Position numbers and translations under genes: made by a program
The notes under the pieces: model-generated
Told to the model about the DNA's origin: nothing
Databases searched by the model: none
What the model saw: only the letters and a program-made list of their open reading frames with translations
Assembly (NCBI RefSeq): GCF_028994775.1
Contig: NZ_JAJQMN010000008.1
Location: 1 to 64,000, forward strand
DNA length: 64,000 nt
Reading direction: 5' to 3'
Source: Promicromonospora iranensis
GTDB taxonomy: Bacteria; Actinomycetota; Actinomycetes; Actinomycetales; Cellulomonadaceae
Shown here: one piece after another, positions 1 through 8,844 of the stretch
Layout: each line of letters starts with the position of its first letter
How positions within the stretch are numbered: position 1 is the first letter of the stretch

Positions 1-119
1 AGGAGTTCACGACGGGCGCGAAGCAGGCCATCGAGGGTATCGAGGGTATGGCCTCGTTCCTGGAGCAGGCTGCTACGACGCTGCAGGACGCCGACTCGCA
101 GCTCGCCTCGGGCATCTGA
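1..119 (+). CDS. WXG100 family protein, C-terminal part
   Basis: The window opens inside a gene whose last 38 codons, read from base 3, end at the TGA at 117-119. The visible residues include GAKQAIEGIEGMASFLEQAA and end DADSQLASGI. This amphipathic helix, with a GIEGM turn and a QLA-type tail, is typical of the second half of WXG100 (ESAT-6-like) proteins, the roughly 100-residue helical hairpins exported by type VII secretion systems. The WxG turn lies upstream of the window and cannot be checked. A strong terminator follows at once, so this is the end of its transcription unit. The family call is an inference from a short fragment. Confidence 0.7.
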   Translation, partial: EFTTGAKQAIEGIEGMASFLEQAATTLQDADSQLASGI

Positions 120-142
120 GACACCTGCACTCGATCTGTGCG

Positions 143-181
143 GAAGGGCGGCTCCAGGCATCGGTCTGGAGCCGCCCTTCT
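143..181 (+). terminator. Rho-independent-type hairpin after WXG100 gene
   Basis: A perfect 14-bp stem, AAGGGCGGCTCCAG at 144-157 and its complement at 166-179, with an 8-base loop and a short pyrimidine tail. It lies 24 bases after the WXG100 stop codon. Confidence 0.8.
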
Positions 182-211
182 GATGTCCGACCCGTCGCCC
201 TCGGAGGCCTC

Positions 212-802
212 ATGAATGCGAACACCCGCAAGAAGATCTGGATCGGTGCTCTCGTCGTCTTCGCTCTGGCCGCGGCGTTGCGGCTCTTCCTCACCATCCA
301 GCGCGACGGTCTGGGCGACGCCACCCTGTGGATCGCGCTCGCCGTCGTCCTGGTGATCTGCGGTATCACGGTGGCCGTGATGATCGGCCGGTCGAGCCGT
401 GTGGCCTCCCACGCTCGGCAGGGACGGCCCGACGCCGTCGTCATTCCCGCCTACTCGACGGCGGAGGCGGCCGACGAGGCCGGCTCGTTCGCCCACGCCC
501 CGCCCGGCCTGATGGGCATGGGCGGTAGCCCCATGGCTCTGGTCGTCACCGCCGGCCAGGTCGAGGTCTGGGCCGGACGCCGCAGCACCGCGCCCAGCTG
601 GACCGTGCAGCGTCCGGCGGACGCGGGGGTGGTGCAGGCTGTCTACGGGTCCCGGACGATCGACGCCCTGAGGGTGTCCGACGGCCGCACGTCGGCCACC
701 GTCGTTCCGGCGTACAACGCTCTGCGCGCCATGGGCGGCAGCGGCAAGGAGGACCTGCGGCGCGCTATCACGGAGATCAGCGCCGGCCAGCCCAGTCAGT
801 GA
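212..802 (+). CDS. Hypothetical two-helix membrane protein
   Basis: A 196-residue protein that I do not recognise as a named family. It begins with a basic stretch (MNANTRKKIW) followed by two hydrophobic helices at about residues 9-28 and 41-60, then an Arg-rich segment and a soluble C-terminal domain of about 130 residues. The helices probably form a hairpin with the tail in the cytoplasm. The ATG is preceded by GGAGG about 7 bases upstream, which supports this start. It follows the WXG100 gene but is separated by a terminator, so a link to type VII secretion is only positional. Confidence 0.6.
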   Translation: MNANTRKKIWIGALVVFALAAALRLFLTIQRDGLGDATLWIALAVVLVICGITVAVMIGRSSRVASHARQGRPDAVVIPAYSTAEAADEAGSFAHAPPGLMGMGGSPMALVVTAGQVEVWAGRRSTAPSWTVQRPADAGVVQAVYGSRTIDALRVSDGRTSATVVPAYNALRAMGGSGKEDLRRAITEISAGQPSQ

Positions 803-921
803 CGATCCCGGGCGGACGGCGTGAAACATGAGACGCCCGGTGAGGTGATCCTTACCCTGTCGGTAGAATCAGGACCGGCCTTCGCTTCCCCTCCTGACCT
901 CGACCCGGAAGGCGCCCCTTC

Positions 922-2325
922 GTGAGCACCACCCGACCCCTGCGCGTCGCCGTCGTCGGCGCCGGCCCTGCCGGCATCTACGCGAGCGACATCCTGTCCA
1001 AGACCGACCTCGACGTGAGCATCGACCTGTTCGAGCGCCTTCCCGCGCCGTTCGGTCTGGTGCGGTACGGCGTGGCCCCGGACCACCCGCGCATCAAGCA
1101 GATCATCGTCGCGCTCCACAAGGTGCTGAGCCGCGGAGACATCCGTCTGCTCGCGAACGTGGACTACGGCGTGGACGTGAAGCTCGAAGACCTGCGCCAG
1201 TTCTACGACGCCGTCATCTTCTCCACCGGCTCCATCAAGGATGCCGAGCTGGACATCCCGGGTATCGACCTGGACGGCTCCTACGGTGCCGCCGACTTCG
1301 TGTCCTGGTACGACGGCCACCCGGACGTGCCGCGCACCTGGCCGCTGGAGGCGGAGCAGGTCGCCGTGATCGGCGCCGGCAACGTCGCCCTCGACGTGGC
1401 CCGGATCCTGGCCAAGCACGCGGACGACCTGCTCCCCACCGAGGTCCCGGCCAACGTGTACGAGATCCTGAAGACCTCCCCGGTCACCGACGTGCACGTG
1501 TTCGCGCGCCGTGGCCCGGCTCAGGTCAAGTTCTCGCCGCTGGAGCTGCGCGAGCTGGGCCACGTGCCCGACGTCGACATCGTCGTGTACCCGGAGGACT
1601 TCGACTTCGACGAGGGCTCCGAGTCCGCCATCAACTCGTCGAACCAGACCAAGCAGGTCGTGAAGACCCTGGTGGACTGGACGCTGAAGGACCCGGCGCA
1701 GAACACGGCGTCCCGCCGTCTGCACCTGCACTTCCTGCACGCCCCCGCCGAGGTGCTCGGCGAGAACGGCAAGGTCGTCGGGTTCCGTACCGAGCGCACC
1801 GCGCTGCAGGGCGACGGCACGGTCAAGGGCACCGGCGAGTTCGTCGACTGGCCCGTCCAGGCGGTCTACCGCGCCGTCGGCTACTTCGGCTCGTCGCTGC
1901 CGGAGATCCCCTACGACGACGTCAAGGGTGTCATCACCAACCGCGAGGGCCGGGTCGTCGACATCGACGGCAACCAGGTCCCCGGCGTCTACGCGACCGG
2001 CTGGATCAAGCGTGGCCCGGTGGGCCTCATCGGCCACACCAAGTCCGACGCCTCGGAGACGGTGCGGCACCTCGTCGAGGACGTCACCGGTGTGGCCGAC
2101 GGCGAGGCGCCCGGCGACCTGGACGGCGGCCGGACCGCTCCGCAGGGCGAGCCGGAGGCCGTCACCGAGTTCCTCGCCGGCAAGGGCGTGGAGTACGTCG
2201 AGTGGGCCGGCTGGGAGCTCCTGGACGCGCACGAGCGCGCGCTCGGCGAGGCCCAGGGCCGCGAGCGTGTGAAGGTCGTGCCGCGCGACGAGATGATCAC
2301 GATCAGCAGGACCCTTTCGAAGTAG
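922..2325 (+). CDS. fprA: Ferredoxin/adrenodoxin-type NADP+ reductase (FprA)
   Basis: A 467-residue FAD-dependent NADPH:ferredoxin oxidoreductase of the adrenodoxin-reductase family. It passes electrons between NADPH and ferredoxins in the cytoplasm. The FAD-binding Rossmann motif [12 protein letters not shown] is at residues 11-22, and a second nucleotide motif, [15 protein letters not shown], lies near residue 150. The [11 protein letters not shown] segment and the C-terminal [15 protein letters not shown] are hallmarks of the family. Length matches mycobacterial FprA (about 450-460). Start is GTG. A terminator follows the stop codon, so it appears monocistronic. Confidence 0.93.
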   Translation: MSTTRPLRVAVVGAGPAGIYASDILSKTDLDVSIDLFERLPAPFGLVRYGVAPDHPRIKQIIVALHKVLSRGDIRLLANVDYGVDVKLEDLRQFYDAVIFSTGSIKDAELDIPGIDLDGSYGAADFVSWYDGHPDVPRTWPLEAEQVAVIGAGNVALDVARILAKHADDLLPTEVPANVYEILKTSPVTDVHVFARRGPAQVKFSPLELRELGHVPDVDIVVYPEDFDFDEGSESAINSSNQTKQVVKTLVDWTLKDPAQNTASRRLHLHFLHAPAEVLGENGKVVGFRTERTALQGDGTVKGTGEFVDWPVQAVYRAVGYFGSSLPEIPYDDVKGVITNREGRVVDIDGNQVPGVYATGWIKRGPVGLIGHTKSDASETVRHLVEDVTGVADGEAPGDLDGGRTAPQGEPEAVTEFLAGKGVEYVEWAGWELLDAHERALGEAQGRERVKVVPRDEMITISRTLSK

Positions 2326-2344
2326 GGCCGGGCCGAGATAGAAC

Positions 2345-2381
2345 TGGGGCGGAGCGTACCGATCGGTCGCTCCGCCCCACT
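2345..2381 (+). terminator. Terminator after fprA
   Basis: TGGGGCGGAGCG at 2346-2357 pairs perfectly with its complement at 2368-2379 (12 bp, 10-base loop). A short pyrimidine run (ACTTCTGTC) follows. It separates fprA from htpX. Confidence 0.75.
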
Positions 2382-2465
2382 TCTGTCTCGCCACAGCCCT
2401 CCTTGGACGGCATTGTGGGAACCGCCGCCCGGTGCGGCGCGTTCGGCTGGGAGGAAAGGAGTGCG

Positions 2466-3401
2466 ATGCACAGGCACTACAACGGGCTGAAGACCGCCGC
2501 GCTGTTCGGTGGGATGTGGGCCGTGATCCTCGGGCTCTGGGCGCTCTTCGCGCGCGGCTCCAGCGGCATGCTGTGGATCTTCGTGCTCATCGGGCTGGGC
2601 ACGACGGCGTACAGCTACTGGAACTCCGACAAGCTGGCGATCCGCGCGATGCGCGCGTATCCCGTCACCGAGCTGCAGGCACCGGAGATGCACCGCATCG
2701 TGCGGGAGCTGTCGACGGCGGCGCGTCAGCCGATGCCCCGGCTGTACATATCGCCCACCAAGGCGCCCAACGCGTTCGCCACGGGTCGTAACCCGAAGAA
2801 CGCCGCGGTGTGCTGCACGGAGGGGATCCTGCAGCTGCTGAACGAGCGCGAGCTGCGTGGCGTGCTGGGGCACGAGCTCATGCACGTCTACAACCGCGAC
2901 ATCCTCACGGCGTCGGTCGCGTCCGCCCTGGCCGGCCTCATCACGGCGCTGGCGCAGTTCCTGCTGTTCTTCGGTGGCGGTGACCGCCGGGAGGGGGGCA
3001 ACCCGCTCGCCGCTCTCGCCATGGCGCTGCTCGCGCCGATCGCGGCGATGCTCATCCAGATGGCGATCTCCCGCACGCGGGAGTACGACGCCGACGAGGA
3101 CGGTGCTCGGCTCACCGGCGACCCGCTGGCGCTGGCCTCCGCGCTGGCCAAGCTGGAGCAGGGCACGCAGCGCGCGCCGCTGCCGCAGGACCGTGAGCTC
3201 ACCAACGTGTCCCACGTGATGATCGCGAACCCGTTCCGCGGCGCCGGGATCGGCCGTCTGTTCGCGACGCACCCGCCGATGCCGGACCGTATCCGCCGCC
3301 TCGAGGCCATGGCCGGCGGCCCGTCCGGCGGCTACGGCACGGGCGGGATCGGCGGGCCGACGTCGGGTCCGGACTGGGGCACCCCACCCGGGATGCTCTG
3401 A
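2466..3401 (+). CDS. htpX: HtpX-family M48 membrane zinc metalloprotease
   Basis: A 311-residue integral membrane metalloprotease of peptidase family M48B, thought to degrade damaged membrane proteins. Two N-terminal helices (about residues 10-50) are followed by the zinc motif HELMH at 136-140, a second pair of hydrophobic helices (about 150-200) and the [10 protein letters not shown] segment carrying the third zinc ligand. The C-terminal [16 protein letters not shown] is characteristic. The ATG at 2466 was chosen over longer in-frame options because AGGAAAGGAG sits just upstream and because the protein then begins with the family-typical [10 protein letters not shown]. The Gly-rich C-terminal tail is variable in the family. 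Confidence 0.95.
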   Translation: MHRHYNGLKTAALFGGMWAVILGLWALFARGSSGMLWIFVLIGLGTTAYSYWNSDKLAIRAMRAYPVTELQAPEMHRIVRELSTAARQPMPRLYISPTKAPNAFATGRNPKNAAVCCTEGILQLLNERELRGVLGHELMHVYNRDILTASVASALAGLITALAQFLLFFGGGDRREGGNPLAALAMALLAPIAAMLIQMAISRTREYDADEDGARLTGDPLALASALAKLEQGTQRAPLPQDRELTNVSHVMIANPFRGAGIGRLFATHPPMPDRIRRLEAMAGGPSGGYGTGGIGGPTSGPDWGTPPGML

Positions 3402-3518
3402 AACCATCCGTTCGCCGCCGCGGAATGCGTTCGTCGCCTTCCGTGGCTGCGGATACGGTTGTCCAGATTCCCACCGGACGTGCAGGGGCGCCCGGGTATG
3501 ACATAGAAGGAGCACCAC

Positions 3519-4013
3519 ATGGCCGACTCGTCGTTCGACATCGTCAGCAAGGTCGACCGCCAGGAGGTCGACAACGCGCTGAACCAGGCAGCCAAGGAGA
3601 TCTCGCAGCGGTACGACTTCAAGAACGTCGGCGCCTCGATCGAGTGGAGCGGCGAGAGCATCGCGATCGCCGCCAACTCGTCGGAGCGCGTGCTCGCCGC
3701 CCTCGACGTCTTCGAGACCAAGCTGGTCAAGCGCGGCATCTCCCTCAAGTCGATCGACGTCGGCGAGCGGGAGCCCAAGCCGTCCGGCAAGGAGTACCGC
3801 CTGGCCGCGACGCTCAAGGAGGGTCTTGCGGGGGAGTCCGCGAAGAAGGTCACCAAGATCATCCGCGAAGAGGGCCCCAAGGGCGTGAAGACGCAGATCA
3901 CCGGTGACGAGGTGCGCGTGACCAGCAAGTCCCGCGACCAGCTGCAGGAGGTCATGGCGCTGCTGAAGGGCTCGGACCTGGACTTCGCGCTGCAGTTCAC
4001 GAACTACCGCTGA
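3519..4013 (+). CDS. yajQ: YajQ family nucleotide-binding protein
   Basis: A 164-residue UPF0234/YajQ protein, a cytoplasmic family with two ferredoxin-like domains. Some homologues bind cyclic di-GMP, but the role in actinomycetes is not settled. The start [20 protein letters not shown], the internal SQRYDFK and the C-terminal FALQFTNYR are diagnostic. AGAAGGAG lies before the ATG. The last 16 bases of the gene (3998-4013, encoding TNYR and the stop) recur exactly at 7771-7786, next to an integrase remnant. The 3' end therefore looks like an attachment site that was rebuilt on insertion. Confidence 0.95.
   Translation: MADSSFDIVSKVDRQEVDNALNQAAKEISQRYDFKNVGASIEWSGESIAIAANSSERVLAALDVFETKLVKRGISLKSIDVGEREPKPSGKEYRLAATLKEGLAGESAKKVTKIIREEGPKGVKTQITGDEVRVTSKSRDQLQEVMALLKGSDLDFALQFTNYR
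3998..4013 (+). repeat. Left attachment-site candidate (16-bp direct repeat)
   Basis: CACGAACTACCGCTGA, the 3' end of yajQ including its stop codon, is repeated identically at 7771-7786. The flanking bases differ on both sides, which defines a 16-bp core. The copy lies 118 bases from the end of the integrase remnant, as expected for an attL or attR site. Confidence 0.7.
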
Positions 4014-4130
4014 ACATGCAGGCCAGCAGACTGTTCTGGGCTGCCAGTCCGCACACAGTCCGCAGGAGCAGACGTTGAGCATGGACTGACGGGTGGTCGC
4101 CGGGATGCCGGTGGCCGCCCGTTTGGTCTG

Positions 4131-4529
4131 TCAGGAGGACTTCGCGGCCTCGGTCGCGGGCTGTGCGGACAGCACGGTTCGCATGAGCGACGTGGCCGCT
4201 GCCCGGGTCTTGTCCTCTGCGCTCGGCCACAGATGGCCGTAGGCGCTGAGCGTGGTGGTCGGGCTGGAATGGTCCAGAGCCCGCTGGACGGTGACGACGT
4301 CGTAGTTGTCGGCGATCAGGCCCGACGCGAAGAAGTGCCGCAGGTCGTGGAGCGTGTAGGCGTCCAGTCCCACCTGACGGTGGCTCGTTCGCCACGCCCG
4401 TGACGCGCTGTTGCGGTTCCAGAGTCCGCGCTCGTCTCCGTTGGGGTTCCAGAAGATCCACTGCTCGTCACCACGCGGAGCGAACTTCTCGATATGGCTG
4501 AAGCAGACGGCCACGATGTCTACGGCCTC
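4131..4529 (-). pseudogene. Tyrosine recombinase (phage-type integrase), C-terminal remnant
   Basis: On the minus strand about 130 codons encode the end of a tyrosine site-specific recombinase. The catalytic box HDLRHFFASGLI contains the His and second Arg, ALDHSSPTTTLSAYGHL contains the second His and the catalytic Tyr, and the tail matches phage and ICE integrases. The N-terminal arm-binding and core-binding domains and the first catalytic Arg are missing. The frame is closed by a TAG at 4532-4530 just before the visible part. The longest open stretch starts at a GTG at 4514. It is truncated and surely inactive. It points toward the left direct repeat, as integrase genes usually do. Confidence 0.8.
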
Positions 4530-4767
4530 CTACCTCGGGTCGCAGCCACCAGGAGCCTGCACGGCGCTGACGACATCGCTGCCGTCCTGCACGAAAGAGT
4601 TACGCGCGCAGCAATGCGCACGTCCACCGGACGGAGCCGGGTCGCGGGGTGGTTCCACAAGCCCGGCGGCAGTTCGCACGGGACGTTATGAAGCTCTCGA
4701 CCGACGTGCCGAACTCATCGAATGGCACGCTCACGCGCGCGCCATGCAGGCCCTACCTGACCCCTGA
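4494..4767 (+). pseudogene. Probable conjugative relaxase (TrwC/MobF-like) C-terminal remnant
   Basis: Two overlapping plus-strand frames look like consecutive pieces of one protein. The frame starting at 4494 gives GHDVYGLLPRVAATRSLHGA and DDIAAVLHERVTRAA, and the other frame continues with YEALDRRAELIEWHAHARAM to the TGA at 4765-4767. Segments of this kind (ADDIAAVLHxR, then a Leu-Ile-Glu-rich helix) occur near the C-terminus of actinobacterial TrwC/MobF-type relaxases. A frameshift near 4670-4690 would be needed to join them. The assignment is from remembered family features, not an alignment. It overlaps the start of the antisense integrase remnant, consistent with deletion joining two broken genes. 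Confidence 0.4.
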
Positions 4768-4954
4768 TTGGTGATCCAACCAACTCAAGCAGTTTGTGCT
4801 CTTCGCACGAGACCCACCGTCGCCACGATCTTTCTCTGGTTCCGCGATTCACCGGACGTGCTCTAGGAGTCGTTCCTGCGGTCGCGCGGTCACCACGTGA
4901 AGACCGTACTGTGAGTGGTGTTTCGTTGCCAACGAGGGCCCGGAGGTTGACGAC

Positions 4955-6295
4955 GTGCGACCCGATCTGAACGCCTTGGCGATTGACGTATATCAGTACG
5001 CATACCCATTGGTGACGATGGAACTCACCCGCAGGCAGATGACAAACGTGCCGGATGCACACAGCGTGTCGATGCGGGCGCCGGTCAATCAGTTCGCCCA
5101 CGCACGTGCCTTTCCCCGGGCTGAGTCCCGGGAAGTGGTCCGCTTCAACTTCGACACGCTGTATTCGATGGCATGGCTGGACCTGCGTCACGAGCCCGTC
5201 GTGCTCAGCCTGCCCGAGACCGACCGATACTGCCTCGTCCCGATCTACGACATGTGGACCGACATCTTCGCCGTGCCCGGCACCCGCACGACCGGCGGAC
5301 GTGCACGCGACTTCGCGCTCGTTTGCCCCGACTGGGCGGGCGAGCTTCCCGATGACGTCGAGCTGATCCGATCACCGACCCCGGTCGCATGGATCATCGG
5401 CCGCACCCAGACCAACGGTCCCGATGACTACCAGAACGTGCACCGTATCCAGGACGGCTACCGACTCACCCCCTTGAGCGCCTGGGGTCAGGAGTATGTG
5501 CCGCCGAGCGAGGAGCCGACCGCACAGGACATCGACGATACGACCCCACCGTTCGACCAGGTCAACGCGATGAGTGGGGTTGAGTTCTTCACCCGGCTGG
5601 CCGACCTGCTCAAGATCCACCCGCCGCACCCGAACGACTACCCGATCGTGCACCGGATGCAGGCACTCGGCCTCCGAGCAGGCCAGGACTTCGCAGTGGA
5701 AGCGCTAGACGCTGACGTCATCGAGGCGATCAACGCTGCGCCTCAGGTTGCACATAACGACATCCGTCGGACGCTTCTCGACGGCAGTCTCGGCACGATC
5801 AGGAACGGCTGGAGCTGGGGCCAGAATCTCGGCACGTACGGCACGTCTTACCGGCTCCGTGCACTGGTCACGTTCGGAGGCCTCGGAGCAAACCTTCCCG
5901 AGGACGCGATCTATCCCAATGCGTTCGCCGACGCCAACGGGGAGCCATTTTCCGGCACCCACGACTACGTGCTGCATTTCGACGAGGACGAGCTCCCTGC
6001 CGTGGACGCCTTCTGGTCACTGACGATGTACGACGGGGACGGCTTCCAGGTCGCCAACCCCATCGACCGTTTTGTGATCAGGGACCGCGACCAGTTCAAC
6101 TACAACGCCGACGGGTCTCTCGATTTCTATCTTCAGCACACGCCTCCCAGCCCTGACAAGGAAGCGAACTGGCTACCGGCCCCGTCAGGGTCGTTCGCCC
6201 CGATGCTGCGTCTCTACTCGCCGAGAGGCGAGGTCCTACGCGGAAGCCTGAACCCGCCCCCGATCAAACGAACCGCGCCGAGCATCGACCGATAA
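4955..6295 (+). CDS. DUF1254/DUF1214 domain protein
   Basis: A 446-residue protein of the DUF1254-DUF1214 type. The N-terminal part has AYPLVTMELTRRQMTNV and, further on, NFDTLYSMAWLDLRHEPVVL, CLVPIYDMWTDIFAVPGTRT and WIIGRTQTNGPDDY, all features of DUF1254. The C-terminal half holds the DUF1214 pattern (FWSLTMYDGDGFQVANPIDR, IRDRDQFNYNADGSLDFYLQ). No signal peptide is seen, unlike many family members. Biochemical function is unknown. It begins with GTG, with GGAGG about 8 bases upstream. Its GC content looks somewhat lower than the core genes, and it sits inside the repeat-bounded element, so it is probably cargo. Confidence 0.85.
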   Translation: MRPDLNALAIDVYQYAYPLVTMELTRRQMTNVPDAHSVSMRAPVNQFAHARAFPRAESREVVRFNFDTLYSMAWLDLRHEPVVLSLPETDRYCLVPIYDMWTDIFAVPGTRTTGGRARDFALVCPDWAGELPDDVELIRSPTPVAWIIGRTQTNGPDDYQNVHRIQDGYRLTPLSAWGQEYVPPSEEPTAQDIDDTTPPFDQVNAMSGVEFFTRLADLLKIHPPHPNDYPIVHRMQALGLRAGQDFAVEALDADVIEAINAAPQVAHNDIRRTLLDGSLGTIRNGWSWGQNLGTYGTSYRLRALVTFGGLGANLPEDAIYPNAFADANGEPFSGTHDYVLHFDEDELPAVDAFWSLTMYDGDGFQVANPIDRFVIRDRDQFNYNADGSLDFYLQHTPPSPDKEANWLPAPSGSFAPMLRLYSPRGEVLRGSLNPPPIKRTAPSIDR

Positions 6296-6318
6296 CCCTC
6301 CAGGTTTCCCGAGGGCGG

Positions 6319-6739
6319 CTAGTTCACGGGCAGCCGGTACTGGGCGTGCGCCGCGAACCGCCGATTCCAGATGTGGACTCGGGTAGGCGACTGCAAGACG
6401 GCGCCACTGGCCGTATGTGGCTGCGGCGAACGCCGTGATGGCGTCCCCTATCGCGCTGGCGTGCTGCATACCCCAGGTGCCGGACACGAAGTGCTCGGCC
6501 TCGACTGGCTCGTGTCCGTCACCGATAGGCCGGGGAACCAGTAGCGCGGCGTCGACCCAGGGTGGTCCGGTCCGGGACCAGGCCCAGTCGGTCAGACGAA
6601 CCTGGTGCCGTGCACGAGCAGGTTGAGCCGGTGGATGTCGCCGCGGACCAGGCAGTAGCCGGACAGGGTCCGTGTGGTTGTCCGCGAGCCACTGCCATCC
6701 AGCTAGGCGCGCATACCTCTTCCGGAGTGGTGCGGTCAT
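6319..6739 (-). pseudogene. Aminoglycoside-phosphotransferase-like remnant with frameshifts
   Basis: Minus-strand remnant of an APH-fold phosphotransferase. One frame carries VRGDIHRLNLLVHGTRFV, matching the HGDxxxxN catalytic loop (here RGD), and then hits a stop. The next frame continues the match with VRLTDWAWSRTGPPWVDAAL, which contains the metal-binding Asp, and then IGDAITAFAAATYGQWRRLA. A third frame gives a plausible ending, WNRRFAAHAQYRLPVN, with a stop at 6319-6321. At least one frameshift is therefore needed, and the ATP-binding N-terminal lobe is missing. The substrate cannot be told. It lies downstream of the MerR gene on the same strand and was perhaps once co-transcribed. Confidence 0.65.
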
Positions 6740-6773
6740 CGCGGCCTGAGTCGCGGGGCGTCGGGTCAGGCCC

Positions 6774-7688
6774 TCAGACCGCGGGTGCGGCTGGGAGTAC
6801 GTCGAAGACGCTGGTCGGTTCACCGACAGCATCGAGCGGGAACCACGTCGCCGCATGGATCACCTGCCGTGCGGTGGGCAGGACGGCGGTGAGCCGGTGT
6901 CGTCGGACGTAGTCCTCGAAGGCGAGCACGTGCAGATATCCGGCGGCGGCCTCCTCGACCGGTGTCGGATCATCGGTGGCGGCGGCCGTGAACGTGATCT
7001 CGACGCGTGCTGGGAGTGTCCCTGTCGCCGGGACGACGCTCCGTCCGGTGCTGGAACGCACTCGCTCCGCGATGTGCTCGCGATCAGCCTCAGCGAGATG
7101 GACCGGACCGGGGCGGGCCAGGAGAAGCTGCCCGCCCCCGCTCCTCGTGCTCGTGTCGGGGGCCGCTGTCCAGCACACGTCGGTGGGTCCGACGCCGAGG
7201 TCGGTGAGCGCCTCGCCGAACGCCTTGCCGACGGCGGGTGTCTCGACCGCCAGACCGGTGAACGTCTCGATCCTGCCTTCGATGTCCTCGGGGACGTCGA
7301 GGTCGAGGACGACGCCGACCCAGTCGAGCGCCGGGGCCTCGGAGGCGTGGGCGGTGAAGTCCGCCGGGTCGAACGCGGTGACTCGCTCGGCGACGGCAAG
7401 ATAGAAGTCCTCGAGGTGGCGTCTCATCTGGACCGTCTCGCGCCACCGGTCGAAGGGGAAGCTGGTCGCCGAGGCGAGCTCGGACAAGGGGACCTGGGCG
7501 CGTCGCAGGAGGTCGGTGGTCATCCCGTGCTGGAGCTGCGCGCGTGCGTAGCGGCGGTATCCGGTGTCCGGGTCGACCGATGCCGGCGTCAGGATGCCTC
7601 GCTCGGCATAGAGGCGGAGCGCCTTGGCGGTCAGGCCGGTCATCTCCTGGAAGTTGCCGGCGGTCAGGTCGTTCTTCTCGTTCTCCAT
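6774..7688 (-). CDS. MerR family transcriptional regulator
   Basis: A 304-residue regulator with an N-terminal MerR helix-turn-helix and wing (LTAKALRLYAERGILTPASV, then DTGYRRYARAQL, about residues 14-55). A short coiled linker is followed by a large C-terminal domain of about 190 residues that I cannot assign with certainty; its length suits a GyrI/BmrR-type ligand-binding domain. The ATG at 7688 is preceded by AGGAGACC and fits the domain start. The family binds palindromes between -10 and -35 and activates on ligand binding. The downstream phosphotransferase remnant may once have been its partner. Confidence 0.8.
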   Translation of the reverse strand: MENEKNDLTAGNFQEMTGLTAKALRLYAERGILTPASVDPDTGYRRYARAQLQHGMTTDLLRRAQVPLSELASATSFPFDRWRETVQMRRHLEDFYLAVAERVTAFDPADFTAHASEAPALDWVGVVLDLDVPEDIEGRIETFTGLAVETPAVGKAFGEALTDLGVGPTDVCWTAAPDTSTRSGGGQLLLARPGPVHLAEADREHIAERVRSSTGRSVVPATGTLPARVEITFTAAATDDPTPVEEAAAGYLHVLAFEDYVRRHRLTAVLPTARQVIHAATWFPLDAVGEPTSVFDVLPAAPAV

Positions 7689-7770
7689 GGGTCTCCTGCG
7701 CTGTCGGGCTATCGGTGTCCCCAGCATGGGCGTTGCCCTTTGGGCGAGGTCAAGCAACGCAACCCGGATC

Positions 7771-7786
7771 CACGAACTACCGCTGA
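7771..7786 (+). repeat. Right attachment-site candidate (16-bp direct repeat)
   Basis: Exact copy of the yajQ 3' end (3998-4013) in the same orientation. It lies in the gap between the two MerR genes, outside any coding sequence. Confidence 0.65.
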
Positions 7787-7827
7787 CCGGTGGCTGCCGG
7801 AACACCGATGGCTGTCCGCCCGGTCCG

Positions 7828-8727
7828 TCAGGAGGTCTCCGCGGCATCAGACATCGTCTGCGCGACCAGCTCCATGGAGCGCAGGCGGGCCGGGGAGAGG
7901 TCCAAAGGCATCTGTCTGAGGGTTTCCAACACGCTCATGGACCCTTGCTCCCTGCCAGGGCTCTTGCAGGCCGCGCCCTCATCAGCGTCAGCGGGGTGCA
8001 AGGCGTCCCAGGAGTCGATGATCGCATCGTCGCTCTCGGCCAGGCTGGACTCCTCCATGACGGCTTCCAGCGCCCTTTCGAAGGCGTACCGGTCGGCGGC
8101 CATCTGCGCCACGCGGGGGTCGTCGACAGCGACCGTGTCATCGAGGGCCTCCTCGGCGGCCTCGACACGGTCGGATTCCGCCCGCAGATCCGGGTGGGTG
8201 GCCAGGGCGATGAAACGGGCGGCCCGGATGGCCGCGCCGAGCGGGCTGAGGAGCCGCTCGCTGACCAGCAGGTCGTCCAGGTCCGCCTGGCGCAGGGAAC
8301 CTTCGGGCAGGTTCTTGAGGCGGCTGGTGACGAAGTCGGAGAGCAGGCCCATCCTGCTGCCTTCGGTGCGCATGCGCTGCACGGCAGCCCGCTGTCGCCG
8401 CAGCTCTGCTTCCTGGGCGACGAGGGTCTCCTCCAGCCGTTCCAGGATGCCCGCGATGCCGCGGTCGCCGTCGACATCGGCAGAAGGCGTGTCGGCGAAG
8501 GCGCCACGGATGTCGTCCAGGGCGATCCCGGCGTCGGCCATCTTGCGGATCCACAGCAGTCGGATGATGTCGTCGTAGCCGTAGCGGCGACGGTCGTCGC
8601 TGCCCCGTTCGGGCTCGGGGAGCAGGCCGATCTCGTGGTAGTGACGGATCGTCCGCGGTGTGACGCCGACGAAGGCCGCCGCGTCACCGATCTTGACCTG
8701 GCGCGGCGGGATGAAGGTCGAATCCAT
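7828..8727 (-). CDS. MerR family transcriptional regulator
   Basis: A 299-residue MerR regulator. The DNA-binding domain spans about residues 10-80 (FVGVTPRTIRHYHEIGLLPE, RRRYGYDDIIRLLWIRKMAD), followed by a dimerisation coiled coil (LEETLVAQEAELRRQRAAVQ) and an acidic helical C-terminal domain of about 150 residues. The last part resembles the helical ligand-binding domains of TipA-like regulators, but I cannot assign it firmly. The ATG at 8725-8727 has a GAGGAAG motif upstream. It diverges from the AAA ATPase gene and is unrelated in its C-terminal half to the MerR protein encoded next to it. Confidence 0.8.
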   Translation of the reverse strand: MDSTFIPPRQVKIGDAAAFVGVTPRTIRHYHEIGLLPEPERGSDDRRRYGYDDIIRLLWIRKMADAGIALDDIRGAFADTPSADVDGDRGIAGILERLEETLVAQEAELRRQRAAVQRMRTEGSRMGLLSDFVTSRLKNLPEGSLRQADLDDLLVSERLLSPLGAAIRAARFIALATHPDLRAESDRVEAAEEALDDTVAVDDPRVAQMAADRYAFERALEAVMEESSLAESDDAIIDSWDALHPADADEGAACKSPGREQGSMSVLETLRQMPLDLSPARLRSMELVAQTMSDAAETS

Positions 8728-8844
8728 GAGCAGGGCCTTCCTCAGTGGGGCGGGACGTGAGTCCACAGGACCACATGCCGCTACGGAAGGTGCAACTCCA
8801 GACGCTCCGCCCGGACGACGAGGTCGTGTCGTTAGCCTGAGGCG

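Larger units (their letters stand above)
3998..7786. mobile_element. Decayed integrative element inserted at the yajQ 3' end
   Basis: About 3.8 kb bounded by identical 16-bp direct repeats. Next to the left repeat is the C-terminal remnant of a tyrosine integrase, followed by a probable relaxase remnant, a DUF1254 gene, a frameshifted phosphotransferase and a MerR regulator. Two of the standard parts of an integrative mobilisable element (integrase, relaxase) are present but broken, so the element should be immobile. That these genes arrived together is inference; the repeats and broken genes are seen directly. Confidence 0.6.

Noticed and set aside
796-4082. Long minus-strand frames opposite fprA, htpX and yajQ
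   Set aside because: Low-complexity composition typical of GC-bias shadows; the plus-strand genes are recognised families.
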